From Polytrichum commune (Eukaryota > Streptophyta > Polytrichopsida > Polytrichales > Polytrichaceae): a stretch of DNA of 64,000 nucleotides. Both the position numbers and the translations under genes were made by a program. This document shows, piece after piece, positions 11,863 through 23,769 of the stretch; within the stretch, counting starts at the first letter, position 1; every line of letters begins with the position of its first letter. A model generated the notes under the pieces. It had not been told where the DNA came from and searched no databases. It saw only the letters and a list, made by a program, of their open reading frames with translations. Location: NCBI GenBank assembly GCA_950295325.1, contig OX485803.1, forward strand, positions 59,413,554 to 59,477,553, read 5' to 3'.

Positions 11863-12414
11863 TGTCAAGTCTTTTGACATAGAGGCAAATGGTATAAAAA
11901 GAGAGAGAATCATAAAATTAGAATTTTAAAAATAAATGTAGTTCTCACCCTTATTAAATTCTCAAGGCTGAGGCCTTAATCTACCCATAGCTCTAACACT
12001 CAAGTCTATCCTACATCACGCTATCCCTCACTTATACTTCTAACACTCATGTCCCTCTTAGGTCATATTATCACTCCTATATGCACTAGAAAAAAATGTC
12101 AAATTTTTCGCCGAGAGCCTTTAAATACTACAAATTACGAAGCTTCACTCAAAATACCCTATATCTACTCACTCGTAAATGTGATACATAAATTTTTTTT
12201 AAATAGATTTGACTAGTGTAATCCAAAAATTCCTACCCTGTCAACTTCATAAGGTGCAGGTATTGTCACCTTTCTATCGACTTTGGACATTAGCCAACAA
12301 TGACCACCTCACCAATATCTTCTAGAACTTACCACAATTTCTAGTAACTTACCTACTTTCTAATCGTAGGTAAATCTTCACAATGCTAGTAAATCCACAA
12401 ATTTAACCATAACA
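11863..12414 (-). repeat. 5' LTR of the Gypsy element (right copy)
   Basis: It starts TGTCAAGTC and ends CCATAACA on the plus strand, pairing with 6343-6889. In element orientation this is the upstream LTR, and the primer-binding-site remnant lies directly inside it. Confidence 0.85.
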
Positions 12415-13088
12415 GGCCCATAGCAGAGAAATATTGTTATAAAAAAATTGATGAATTTTTTTGGGGGAAAGAGAAGATGAAGACAAAAGCAGACAAAAAA
12501 ATGGTCGAACTTGAATTTTTTTTTCAAAACTGCCTTTTTTTGGACATATATTAGAAAAATCAATACATTCATTTTTTTGTGCATGCATAACATTAAGTAA
12601 CAATGCTAGGATTTGGGCAATTCAACCTATACACTCATTTCTTTTTGGATGTCTAAACCCTTGCCTCCAAGGAACCAATGTACAAGTTAGTTCGCCCCAA
12701 CCCAATGCTAGGAGGGTACCCTTCGAGTACCCGCAATATTACCTCAACAAGAAGGGAAAAGCTTGCAAAGCAAGGGTGAATGAATGTATAATTAATTTTA
12801 AAAAATAGTAGCTTCAAATATGTATCAAAGAGGTTTCCAATCTGGGTGTCGGGAGGCTTTTCCAAAAAGTGCAACTACCTTTTTGACCTCACCAACTTTT
12901 CCCACTACTTTATAGCTATTTAAATTTGTTTAGATCGTAATTTAGCCTAGATTAGAACCTTTACCATTACTTGGCATTAGTTTTGTCCTAAAAACTAACA
13001 TGATTAATTCTAAGCATTGAAAGTAACTACCCAAATAAATTGAAAATAGCCTAAGTAAAACTCAAAAGTAGTGCCACCTTTGCTCTTG

Positions 13089-13128
13089 AAAGAGCATCAA
13101 ACCGGCACGTGCCGGTTTGATGCTCTTT
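13089..13128. repeat. 40-bp perfect palindrome centred on CACGTG
   Basis: The left half AAAGAGCATCAAACCGGCAC is followed directly by its exact reverse complement, with no spacer, centred between 13108 and 13109. The centre CCGGCACGTGCCGG contains a G-box (CACGTG). It lies about 170 bp inside the right end of the putative DNA transposon. Confidence 0.9.
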
Positions 13129-13324
13129 TGAGAAGGTCATTCCAGGCTTGCTACTTAATGTTATGTGGTCATTCCCATTGGTCCACATTTAGTCTACATC
13201 TAGTGAGTGCCCCAAAGGCTCTGTAAGTTGATTATTTAAGAAATCAGACCCTGGAAGTTGAACCACGAAAGAAGGCCATCTTCCATGGTCCAACTTCATG
13301 GTCCATGGTGTAAACCAGTCCTGA

Positions 13325-16180
13325 ACTCTGCGTATTTAGATGTAGGTTTAGAAGTCTGGTGGCTTCATTTTGGATTCCATGGAATTTGCTGCTGAGAACA
13401 CTTTCATCCTATACTGTCAGTTTTCATGTAATCTTGGACACTGCAATCACTTAATCCTTTCAAACAGTAAGGATTTGAACAAAAGAATCAGGAATTTGAA
13501 TAGGTGCCAGAGAATGTGCTTGTCGAACATACTTATCTCCTAGCTGTTAGAATAGTTGATTGAAAATCTCTAATCTCTTATGCCCTGTTCATTCTCCAGA
13601 GTTTAATTAGACTAGGTATTGATCTTCCTGGTAACAAAATCTTTACATTGTTCCAGCTTAAGATTCCCAATATTTGTTCAGACAAACTGTGTCAGCTGGT
13701 AACTTTTTTTGTGATGCAGTTTACATCTTACATGCAAGGATAGGTTTGGGTTAACATGTTTGCATTCATGAAAGTGTGGTAATTGTCATTCATCATAAGC
13801 TTGGAGGTAGTACATTGATGACGCTTTGAAGATTCTTACAGAACTCTAATTCGAAACAAGAAAACCTTGTCTTACATCTGTCCACTTTGGAATGACAGCC
13901 TGACAATTATTTTGGTGGAAAGCCAAATACCCAGCTTTCATTAAGATATAGAATAACAATGCAGGAGAATATATCACATTTGGTCTCAGAAAGTGTTCAG
14001 TCTGGAACAATGTGCATGGGATTAAAAGATGAAGGATAGAAAACTAGGAATTCCAGGACATGATGTGGGGTCAGACGTGGGTGTGTGCGCTCATTGCATT
14101 TAAGAAGTGCGAGAGAGCAAACAGAGTTGTATTAAAGAGTGCATAAATAAATCAGGACACACATACATTCAAAATTGCCAAGCCTCTAGCACATAAGTTC
14201 TCAACCACCCCGAAAGAGGATTCTGTAGTAAATATACAATATCATAAAGTGTACTGACCTCCTTCCTGTGCAAAGTACTTATATCAGATTAGCGTGCATT
14301 CATGGATATTATTTGAGTGGACCTATACTGCTGAATGCATGTAATACAAAGTGGGAAAAACCAGTTACTCAATCAATTATCTGGTTGAAATCACTTTGCT
14401 ACATTTGATGGAAATAAACAGTGTTTAGAACCTGGACTAGGAGCTTCCCACACAGATAGACAAAATACATTAATATTACTCCTTCCCAATGTGCCCCAAA
14501 ACTTGCGAGTCTTATCAAGTGCTCAAATTCTTCATTGTTGCAAGGAATGGGTCCTGTTTGATAAGAATATTATTGGACACTTGGTAGACACAACAGTAGT
14601 AAGATATATGCAGACATAAGGAAGGAGAGATGCTGAAAGCTGAAGTTATACACCGCAGATTTTATACAGATAGTTCATTTAATACTACACTCACAATGAC
14701 CACTATTGGTGCCATACGAGTCCCATGCAACCTGTCTTGTGGTAACTAGAAAATTTGCAAATCTACCTCGGCGGTTGATTTTGCAACTTTTACAGTGACA
14801 CAGGATGTATTGTTTGGGGCTTGTATGGTAGTGGTGACGCCTGCTTTGAGGTTCCAATTCCAGAGTGCTATTGGGCAATCACAAATACAAGTTTGGAGGT
14901 ACTCTCTTTACATCGGTTCTTTGAAGCATTTGCATTAGATTAGGGTTGTATATTGTACGGCTTGTAACATTCTACAATACCACCCAATTCTACTCAAGCA
15001 GCTCATGAGTTGATAATCAGCGAGGGACTATCTGTGCTCAACAGGACTTTTGGTCATGAGTTGGTTGTTTTGTGTACAACACTCCCCATGTCTGGTAAGT
15101 TTTTGGCATCCCAAGAATTTGACCTTGAATGAGCCGATATAGAAAATTATTTAATCAAACCTACACTCCAACTCCAAGCATGCACCCAAAACTTACTGAA
15201 CAGGGAAAGAGTTGTATGCAAATCAACCAACTCCCAACCAAAAGTTCCAATGATGTAATGGATAAGTGTAATACCTTGGACATAAGACAACAGGTCTCTG
15301 CAATGTTGGTTGTTGTCCATTACATCAATGAATAAGCAAAAGTGCTTTGGGAATAAATGAAAAGTGGAAAAGAACGGGTTACGAGGGCAAGGGGATGTTA
15401 AAATCATTAATGTAAAAGAGTGCCTTATATCAACAGAGGTATGGTCAGTGCAATGGCTATTTGGGTAAGCAATTACAAATAGACATGAACAGATATCCTC
15501 CAGAGAATATGCTTCACAATCCACTCCAGTATGGAGCTGCCCCCCTCACAAATCTCCTACTATTGATAGTAGGTTTAGATTATACTCCAAGACCAGTTGG
15601 CAATCCACAATCCCTTATTCTATTTGGTCAAAGATAAAGCAGACCACACTCGGGTACGGAAGGATACCAAATAACTGTGGAACACAAGTAGCACGATATT
15701 GGTAACTGATCTTCAAGTTCTGGGTCAATTGATTCGTCCACAGAAAATACGTGCAGTGAATGAAGTGCAGTCACAACAGATGTGCTCTACCAAATTTTAG
15801 TTAGACATGTTATTACTGCTCACATAAGACATTATCCCACCGTGCAACACAATGAGACGTGACAAATCATGTCCCATGATTGTGAATCACGACTCTCAAT
15901 TTTACTCACCAATAAATGCACTCAGAATTTTCAGTGTGTTGCAAAGCTCCCAAACTGCTCGAGAAATTTTAGAATTTTACATACTACAGCCGCCTGACTC
16001 AGATGTACATACATTTTAGGTGACAAACAACAGTACTTCTGTTTTGGCTTTTAATGGCAATACTTTGTCTTGTCTCCAAATAAAGAGAAGGAAGGAGAAC
16101 AGTAGCTAGTATTTACCTGTAATTTGCTAGAGGGTGCCACAAGGGCAGGTGCCCAGAACTTTCTGAATGTAGCGGGAGAA
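13325..16180. other. Unassigned, relatively non-repetitive DNA
   Basis: No open frame here shows a recognisable domain or consistent splice structure, and I see no transposon motif, LTR pair or RNA gene. The composition is closer to the flanks of real genes than to the AT-rich repeat blocks, so it may be intergenic or non-coding transcribed DNA. Confidence 0.35.
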
Positions 16181-16286
16181 TAGTATCTTGCACCCACAGA
16201 AGTTGGAAACCATCAAGTTCACGTACTTACCGTCTGAAATAAGCACCTTGGCACGTCGGGGCACGCCTTGGATAACCATGATGAGG

Positions 16287-16310
16287 GCTGCCTGCCTGCC
16301 TGCCTGCCGA
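16287..16310. repeat. (TGCC)n microsatellite
   Basis: About five consecutive CTGC/TGCC units within gggCTGCCTGCCTGCCTGCCTGCCG. A simple tandem repeat with no other annotation. Confidence 0.8.
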
Positions 16311-16639
16311 TCGTTGACCTCCTGGAAGACAAAGTTAGGGCTAATTCACTGCTTGGGGCACATGACACTCAACGGCAAGGAAAAGAAAAGAGAGGCAAAT
16401 GCGGGAGTGGAGTGGGTTTAGGTCATGTACAGTTCACTTGCACAACGTTTCAGCCGCCATGGATTTCGGAGTAGTGGGGAGAGGAGAGAAGCCGGGGACC
16501 GCCGAGCGCCGTTGAATCCGATCCAGCTGGTAGACTAGAGAGTGCTGCATGCGCATCTTCAGCTGGGTGGAAGGAAATCCCTCCCTTCTCAAACATGCAA
16601 ATGTTTCTTTGTTTATCTCGCACAACATAGTGCGGTCGA

Positions 16640-17575
16640 GAAATCAGGTTGGTGTTGCCGCCGTGATCGCATTCATTGAGAGCCTGCTACCCACGCACTT
16701 CTTGCAGTGCTGCATCTCCTTAAAATGCCTCCGAAATCTGAGTCACCCCGAATCGCCACACTTTTCGTGCTCAATTTTTAAAATTCTCAGTAGCACAGAA
16801 TTCTCAGTGCTTTGGCAGATTTTCTGAGTCCATCCTTGATAGATCTGGGTGTTTAATCAATCTGTAAACATGGCGAAAGGGGTGGCAGACTTCGGAGAAT
16901 ACAGATCTGAAGATGCAGTACTCCAAGATGTAGGTGACCAACAGGCAAAATATTGTGCTGTCAACTTGAAGTCTCGTTCCCACCCAACAGCCTGAATTCC
17001 CATTTCCTCATCCAATGTTGGAGGTCACGTAAACGTGTGAAATGCGGCTCTGCAAGACTTGGGACTTTGCTTGCATTTCATCACAATAATGTACAGCAGC
17101 AGTCTGGGAAAATCCTGCGCAAGTCCTTGCTTGGAACGACCTGGATGAAATCCCCATTTTGACTACAAACTGCTGATTGGAGGAAGAATAATGATCGGAG
17201 GACACGACTCAGGGAAAGGAAGCTACTGAATTGACACACGGAAACATTACTACCTGGAAGAACCGTGGTGCTGTTGCTGCCGTAAATCCGAATTAAGAGC
17301 CTTGTTTTCAGTCTGTTGCCCACGCACTTCTTGCAGTGCTGCATCTTGGAATAACATTTCCAAAGTCTAGTATTCCCAAATCGCCATGCTTGCGAATTTT
17401 TTCTCCACGACTCTGAATTCCCTCCAGTGACATGAATCTGGGAGAAACGTGCTACTAGCATACCCTCAGGAAGTGAGGATCTTGCCGAAGCTGAGCATGG
17501 TGATTTGGGTGCCAGACTTCGAGAAACAAATTCGAAGATGCAGTACTCCAAGATGTAGGTGCACAAAAGACAATC
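16640..17575 (+). repeat. Diverged direct duplication (two units about 610-630 bp apart)
   Basis: Two anchor strings recur in the same order. 'cccacgcacttcttgcagtg' is at about 16690 and again at 17319, and 'gaagatgcagtactccaaga' is at about 16910 and 17533. Between the anchors the copies are only loosely similar, including 'gcagacttcggagaa' against 'ccagacttcgagaaa'. This fits an old local duplication. Neither unit has a convincing reading frame. Confidence 0.65.
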
Positions 17576-18429
17576 TGCTACATTTCAAGTAACTCCAGAA
17601 AACGGTGTCGAAAGTCGATTCGCAAACAAATGCGATTTAAGTCCCAACACTTCCAACACTTCCAGCAGCTGGTAGATCAACTCAAACTCACTAGAATTCG
17701 CGTTCCTGGGGCATTTAGGGGCACACAACGCGTGCCTTGCTGTCCCACTTGCAATTTCTCTAAAACTCATCGATCGGTAACAAGTAAGATTGTATCAATG
17801 ATCAACACAGCTAGCTGATGGGTAAGGTATGCAGGACGCGATGATTAACTACAAACCTAGAAGCACTGTGGTCCGACATTGCTTATTTCAGAAGCTTTGA
17901 AAATTCCAAGTTTCAAAGGGTGCGTGACAATTCAGCAAGCATTTTCCGAGCAGCCCCGAAACTCTTCAGGAATTTTCTGAACCTCCACATTGCACTCTTC
18001 AAGCAAAACAAATTACGCAACAAACCAGACATCAGTGAACACCGAACACCGGAAAATACAGTAACTCCCCCAACAAGAGACAGAATTCTACCGGGAGCAT
18101 ACATAGGCCGCCGGGTCAGTAAATTGCCCCACACATTCAAAGATGTGATCTTGTGGGCTCGAATTCACGTGAGAAACGAGGACGACTCATCTACCCAATG
18201 TCTTGAAGGTGCCTACTACACCTCCTCCTCACCCACGGCAACTGATGTGCTGCAAAGAGCTGGAGTCAGCTGCCAACAGGTGCTTGAAGCACACACAGAC
18301 AGATTCAGGAGCATGGGATTGCATCTTTGGAAGCCGCATGTAGACTTATAGGCTCACCGGCGGGGAGTTTGTCTCACATGCGAAGACTTGAGGTAGGCAT
18401 TAATTTGGCAACTCGACACGCTGTCACGG

Positions 18430-19700
18430 AGGGGGCTTCGCACACACGCCCACCACGTTCAAGGACAGGCCGAAGAAAGATAGTAAAGTGGCAGAATAAC
18501 ATGGCCACGTTATATTTAAGATAAGCAAGCGGAGGGAGGGGAACGGGGCCCGGCGGGGGGAGGGGCAGAAGCTGGGCCGGGCGCTGAATATTGAAAGGTC
18601 GAGTGGCACGGCCGGAGGAACAAGCGGGCTCGCCGTTGTATTAAAAGAAGGCCGCAGGGTCGGAGATGATAAGACTCTGACACCACCAGTACAACAAAGC
18701 TCCAAATTTGGAGGCAACCCACCCCACCCCACCCAAGAAAAGCAAAGCAAAGCAGGGCAGGGCAGGGCAGGGCTGCGACGGGACGGGACCCTTGCTGGGT
18801 GACTTCAGTCTACTGACTGGCCCTCCCGGTGGTGGCCACTGGCTTCCTAGCCTCCTCCCCCCCACCTAGCTCTGCACGCCTCCCGCCCGCCCTCCCTCCG
18901 GTGAATCTCGCATTCAAGGCGCTGCACGCAGTCTTAATCCTACAACCCCCTGTCGTGCTCTGGTGTCAGTATGTATAGTAACTAGATGGACCCATGCCAT
19001 CCGGCCCTTTGCACCCGTACATATGACACATCGCTTTAGCGTGGGCCCCGCTATTCGGAACGGTGCAGAACGGCGCAGAACGGCGGGCTGACGGGCCTCA
19101 GCACAACGTTGTATATAGATAGATGTACAGGAAGTGGACCCTAAACCAGGAGATGTGCAACATGGGCAGGAACGAGCAGGAAACCCCCACCCGGCCCCCA
19201 TCCCTCCGATAGTGCAGAGTAAAGTCGACTGCTGCCAAATATTGAGGAGCTCTGATGATAAACATGCATCATCCATCAAGCGCTGCAGCAGCTGACCCGC
19301 ATTGAGGACTAGCCCACGCTCTAACTTAACTCAACTTAAGTTAGGGCCATCCATCATCCTGCAAGCTCCCATGAGCTAGCTGCTGCTCCCAGGTCCCTGC
19401 AGTGCCGATGTGTGCACGTTTCCTCATGGCGTGCCTGCCTTCCCCTGATGCCCTCCGCTCCCGACTCCCCATTGGCCTGAATGTCCTCATTACGCTTACA
19501 TTCCCTAGCCCCACCATCTGGACCCACCTCCAAATTGTCCCTGGGCCCAGCTCCCTGGCTTCGACCAACAGAAGCAGGAAAAAGAAAAAGAAAAATAGGA
19601 CCCTGCTCCTGTAGCTCATACTCCAGGCCCTCGCCTCTCCATTACTTCCTCATGGTGGAGGGAGGGAGGGAGGGAGTTGCTGTGACTCGTGAACAATTTA
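18430..19700. other. GC-rich island-like stretch with G-quadruplex motifs
   Basis: Base composition jumps from AT-rich to strongly GC-rich. Canonical four-run G motifs occur at about 18534-18574, 18755-18772 (GGGCAGGGCAGGGCAGGG) and 19660-19674 (a GGGA repeat), with C-rich runs at 18721-18734 and 18856-18898. The open frames across it come from the low stop frequency of GC-rich DNA and contain no domain I recognise. It could be a promoter or first-exon region of an unidentified transcript. Confidence 0.5.
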
Positions 19701-22700
19701 GTTACTGTGCAAGCTCTTTAACCCAACGGGAATAACCTCGAACTTTCTCAGATACAGTGCAGTAGGTAATGGTCTGTGAAATCCATCCCGATTCCTTAGT
19801 GTCAATTACCAAAGGTCTGGGAAAATAGAGTAACTTTTGAAAGGTCCTGAGTCATCACATTGAGTTAACTTATTGTCGCTTGCTGCTGCCGGGCCATTGA
19901 CGTAGCTTACAGTTCCCGCAAGGTGTAAATTGCAGTGGACTACATCCTACCGCGGGCTTTACTCTTCCACAAGTTGGGATTAGTTACAAACTTCAAGTTA
20001 CATAACGCTATCGCCCGGGATACCTTACCCCCGACTCCCCATGTACATCCACAGTTGTGGTGGACAGGGGAAGGCGACGAGTTTCAGCTTTTTAACATTG
20101 TCACTTGGCACTGGACCTGGTTTGAGTAATGCCGAGCCTGGGATATTTACCACGAATGAGTCCCCGGAGCCTTTTGGGTACCACATTACATAATCCGATG
20201 CTTTCTATATAAGTGGCTTCAGCTTATTTAAGCGGTTCAAGTTTCTAGAAGCTGGATTTACAAGCTGCAGCCTGATCCGATGATCATTCCCACCTGAAAT
20301 TCGTTGAGATGGGAATCTTAGGAGATCAGTGGTCCCTCGGAATGATCAAGTTTTGTCAACATGTGTAAGAAATTCTCCTCTAGCACCCGTGACCTGTACT
20401 CGGTAGGTCATGTGCACTAGAAAGCACACCTAATTAGTAGCCCATTTGTCTGTTGGATGCCGAGGAATAATGGACATGCAGCACTAGAAGGCCGACTCCT
20501 GATCAAGGAGGACTGATTATCCAGGTAGCCAGAGGGCCGGGGGATGCAACTGGACTGCCAAACAAAATGGTCTGAACCTAACGCCATCCATTAATGCAAG
20601 GTTGAGGCCACAAAGAGGTGGTCTAGTCCCTCCCTCCTTCCCACCTCCTTATACTGCACGCAGCCCTCCACTACCGCCTTATTACTGATCATCTGCGGGC
20701 GGGGCTAATTTCTTGTTTGGCGTAAAGCTGGAATTGCAGTGACAAAAGCAAGGCCTCGCCGAATCTACAAACTTGGCGGGGAGGGAGCTTCTCGCACCAG
20801 GAAATGGCCACTGCCACTACTGCCCCCCCCCCCCCTCCCCCCTAATTATATCGCTTCGCCTCTCATGCCCTCCACGTACCATCCACCCTTTTAGTAGTTT
20901 GGCAGTCTTAAATTCCTTTTTATTCAAAATAAGTTGTCAGTGGTGTACCGCACCATGGTATATAACCTTCGTGTTGGAGGGGCCGCTAGAGATTCGTGGT
21001 GTGTACGTAAACTCATCCATCGGGAGCCTTGGGCTTGAGGTTGGATCATGGCCACTACATTTGGAAGGTGGGGGTGAGCGGTAATAACACACCTCTTCCA
21101 AAATTGTTCTTAATTTATTCCAACTATGTCTCGGTCTGTGGGATCTAAATTCTAAAAACATTTTTTTATCGGGTCATAGAATGTTTCTTTGCATTTTCAC
21201 CTTCCACATTCATGATACATTCACACCTGATGTTTTTGGAATCACTCGGCGGCAACTAGAGAGGATGTCACATGACACTTGGTGTTATATAACGAGTTGT
21301 AACAAAGACCATTTTTTATGCCATTCTAAATCATTTGTGTTCTATCATGAAAATCCACAAGTTAACAATACATATTGATTTTAATGCCACATGAATTCGA
21401 ATAGTTAGTGTGGTTTCACTTGATGCTTGGGACTTGTGGTGGCCATGTTAGGGGATCCAATAAAAAAAACACATCCCCTGCATGTTTATGGTTGATTCAT
21501 CCCAACCTTTTTCTTGCTATACTAAGTCGATATTTTGGGTGTTTATTCCATGGGAATTGAACAAACTTTAAAAAGTCAATGATGAGCTAAAAGAAGCCTC
21601 CAACATTTTCAATGAAGCTATATTAAGATATAGCATTGGGAAGGTGAAAATGCATCGAGCTATTCTATAGCTTGAAATTTTTGTTTCTAGATGGTTTGAC
21701 TCCAAGAATAGCATGAGATATCCCAAATTAATATGGCTTAAGGATCCTTGTGAAATGTGTTGGCCTTCTACATGTAGGAAAAATGTTTCAACTAGAGCCT
21801 TACATCTATGGCACATAATGATTGAGTTTACATAGACACCAAAAAAATTCAACGAATTAGATTTGCCACCAAGAACTTCATTTGGGCCACACATGAATGT
21901 TCATGCCCATGTGTCATCAAACTTGTGTAAAGAGCAACTCCTATGGTCCTTGTACATTGTTAGGTCCCCAAAAAACTGAGTGAATGCCACATATTCATCT
22001 CACACATGAAGTCCACATAAATCATAATTTTTCTTTTGTCCACTAATCATCACTGAGAGACATAAGAATTCAAAGTCCTTTAATTTTAAGGGTGTGAAGG
22101 GATTTATATGGTTGCCTCTTTCTAAATACTTGGCGGGCAAAAAGGATTTGAAACAATTTGAGCTTCCTAATTGGGATGAGCATGCAATCTTGCCTCCAAA
22201 AATACCTAGAATTTTTTTCCAAAATGTGTATCAACCTAGTAAAAACAACCTAGTTTCTTTGATAACTTCTAATACATGGTTGTCTTGGATTTGAGTGTTT
22301 AAGATTGATATCTATGCTAATTTTTTTTTTGGAGATATACATTGTCCTCTTTACAACTCATGCTTATTAATATAACTTCAGATGCCTTACGAACAGAGCT
22401 ATCACCTGGTAAATAAGCAAGCAACCAAGTGCCAAGCCAAAGAGCACCCCGGCCCCCTCCCAATGAAGTTGCCATCGAAAGGAGGTCACTTTGGCTTCCA
22501 CTTAACAAAACCCCAGTCTACTCTTAAACTACTTTGAGAATATTCATCAATACTTGCATGCCCATTTATGGCCTTGCAATGCCAAGTATGTTTGCATCGT
22601 GCACCTAGCTATACATAGACTTGATCAGTAAAACCAGCTCTATATAGGTTGCGGGTAGATTTTTAGACGCAACTATACATATGTTGTACATTGGCCAAAC

Positions 22701-23560
22701 ATAGACTCAACTATATATGTGTGTACAAATACGCCTTGAGCCTTGAAGGTTAAAAAGGGAAAATCTCCTGGTGAATCGTCCATCTTTTAAAATAAATGAA
22801 TTCTGGGTTGGCAAGACTCCCAATAAGTTTATTGAGAAAGAAATCAGGGGTGAAACTTACAGACTACAGTAATTCCCCACCAGCATGTTGCTCAAAGACG
22901 ATTCAAAATTATTATTATTATTATATATCAGAATGCTAAATATCATGAAAATTAGAAGGCCACTGTACCACTTCACACACGAGCCAAGAGCTGTGACCAT
23001 GAGATTGTGAGAGCCCAAAAGAAAGTGTCCAAAGGCCATCCCAAGACACCTTCAAAATCATGTAGTGCGGTCATGGATCCTCAAGTGTAGTGTGAAGCCA
23101 CATGTGACCGGGTCCTCAACCAAACGCAATTTCAATGCATTTCTATTCATGTGGGCCCTTACACATGATAAAATATAATAAATTAGCGGTTGTAAGCATT
23201 CAGAGTGCCATGGTCACAGTTTTGTGTTAGGCCTACCTCCAAGAGTTGGTTTTTGAAAACAATGCAAGTGACCATGAAACATGATCCATTTGATGCCATG
23301 TAGGAATCCATGTATACACATCCATCTTGCATTTACATACTCCGTTGGTCCCTCAAGCTTAGTGTGAAGTGAACTTGGACTGGCTCCGCCTTTTCCACTA
23401 ATGAGAGTGCTTCAAGTGTAATGGTCATGGGCTCTTAGTCTTGTGTGTGAAGTGGCCCTTAGGCCACGAATGAAGTGTCTGAGGCAAACATGAAATTGTC
23501 CCCAATTCAAACCTTGATTAGGTAACTATCTTTACAATAAGGTAGGTGGCCCTTACTACA
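19700..23560. other. Unassigned DNA grading from mixed composition into AT-rich repeats
   Basis: It holds poly-C at 20822-20835 and a run of T near 22320. Around 21.67 kb the string 'tttgactccaagaatag' resembles part of the dispersed repeat described at 23.58 and 55.79 kb. No gene, RNA or delimited transposon could be supported. Confidence 0.3.
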
Positions 23561-23769
23561 TTGCTTCTCTTATTTTAACATCTATGTTCGAATGATATGA
23601 GGTTTGGTGTGACTCCAAGAACGAATATAAAAAAAAATACACATGTTTGAAAGAGGTGGGCGTACATGCTCATCAGAGAGTAACCATCCTAAATTTAGCA
23701 ATAATTATAATTGGGGAAACCTATATGACCATTTGATGAGCACAAGAATCTTCACATTGACAAGAAATA

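Larger units (their letters stand above)
6343..12414 (-). mobile_element. Ty3/Gypsy LTR retrotransposon, degenerate, minus strand
   Basis: Two direct LTRs (6343-6889 and 11863-12414) flank about 5 kb that translates on the minus strand, in broken frames, to Gypsy pol. Reverse transcriptase is at about 9010-9170 (an MDGYYGYHQV-like block, then RLCNTPATFQRLMNKVLE). The start of RNase H is at about 8530-8590 (DALREGVGGMLAQLNEK). Integrase is at 7690-8010 (GGHFAKMG zinc-domain end, SIDFMDILP core, IVAIDYFIKF). The order RT-RNaseH-INT going toward the left LTR is the Gypsy order and fixes the orientation. A decayed primer-binding site abuts the right-hand LTR. Flanking bases (gggca / ggccc) do not give a clean 5-bp duplication. 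Many stops and frameshifts make it inactive. gag, at about 10.2-11.8 kb, is not recognisable by motif. Confidence 0.88.
6119..13321. mobile_element. Putative old DNA transposon with terminal inverted repeats, interrupted by the Gypsy element
   Basis: The 23-bp string at 6125-6147 (core TTTACACCATGGACCATGAA) is perfectly inverted at 13293-13315. With outer bases included, the ends read GGGGTTGTTTACACC and GGACTGGTTTACACC, flanked on both sides by TGA (6116-6118 and 13322-13324). A 3-bp duplication and G-rich ends would fit a PIF/Harbinger-like element. Removing the nested Gypsy (6343-12414) leaves about 1.1 kb. No transposase is recognised inside. Two independent copies in opposite orientation remain possible, since only the ends are clearly similar. 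Confidence 0.45.

Noticed and set aside
18424-19735. Several long overlapping open frames on both strands
   Set aside because: They result from GC-rich, stop-poor sequence. Translations are Pro/Ser/Gly-rich without domains and overlap in every frame.
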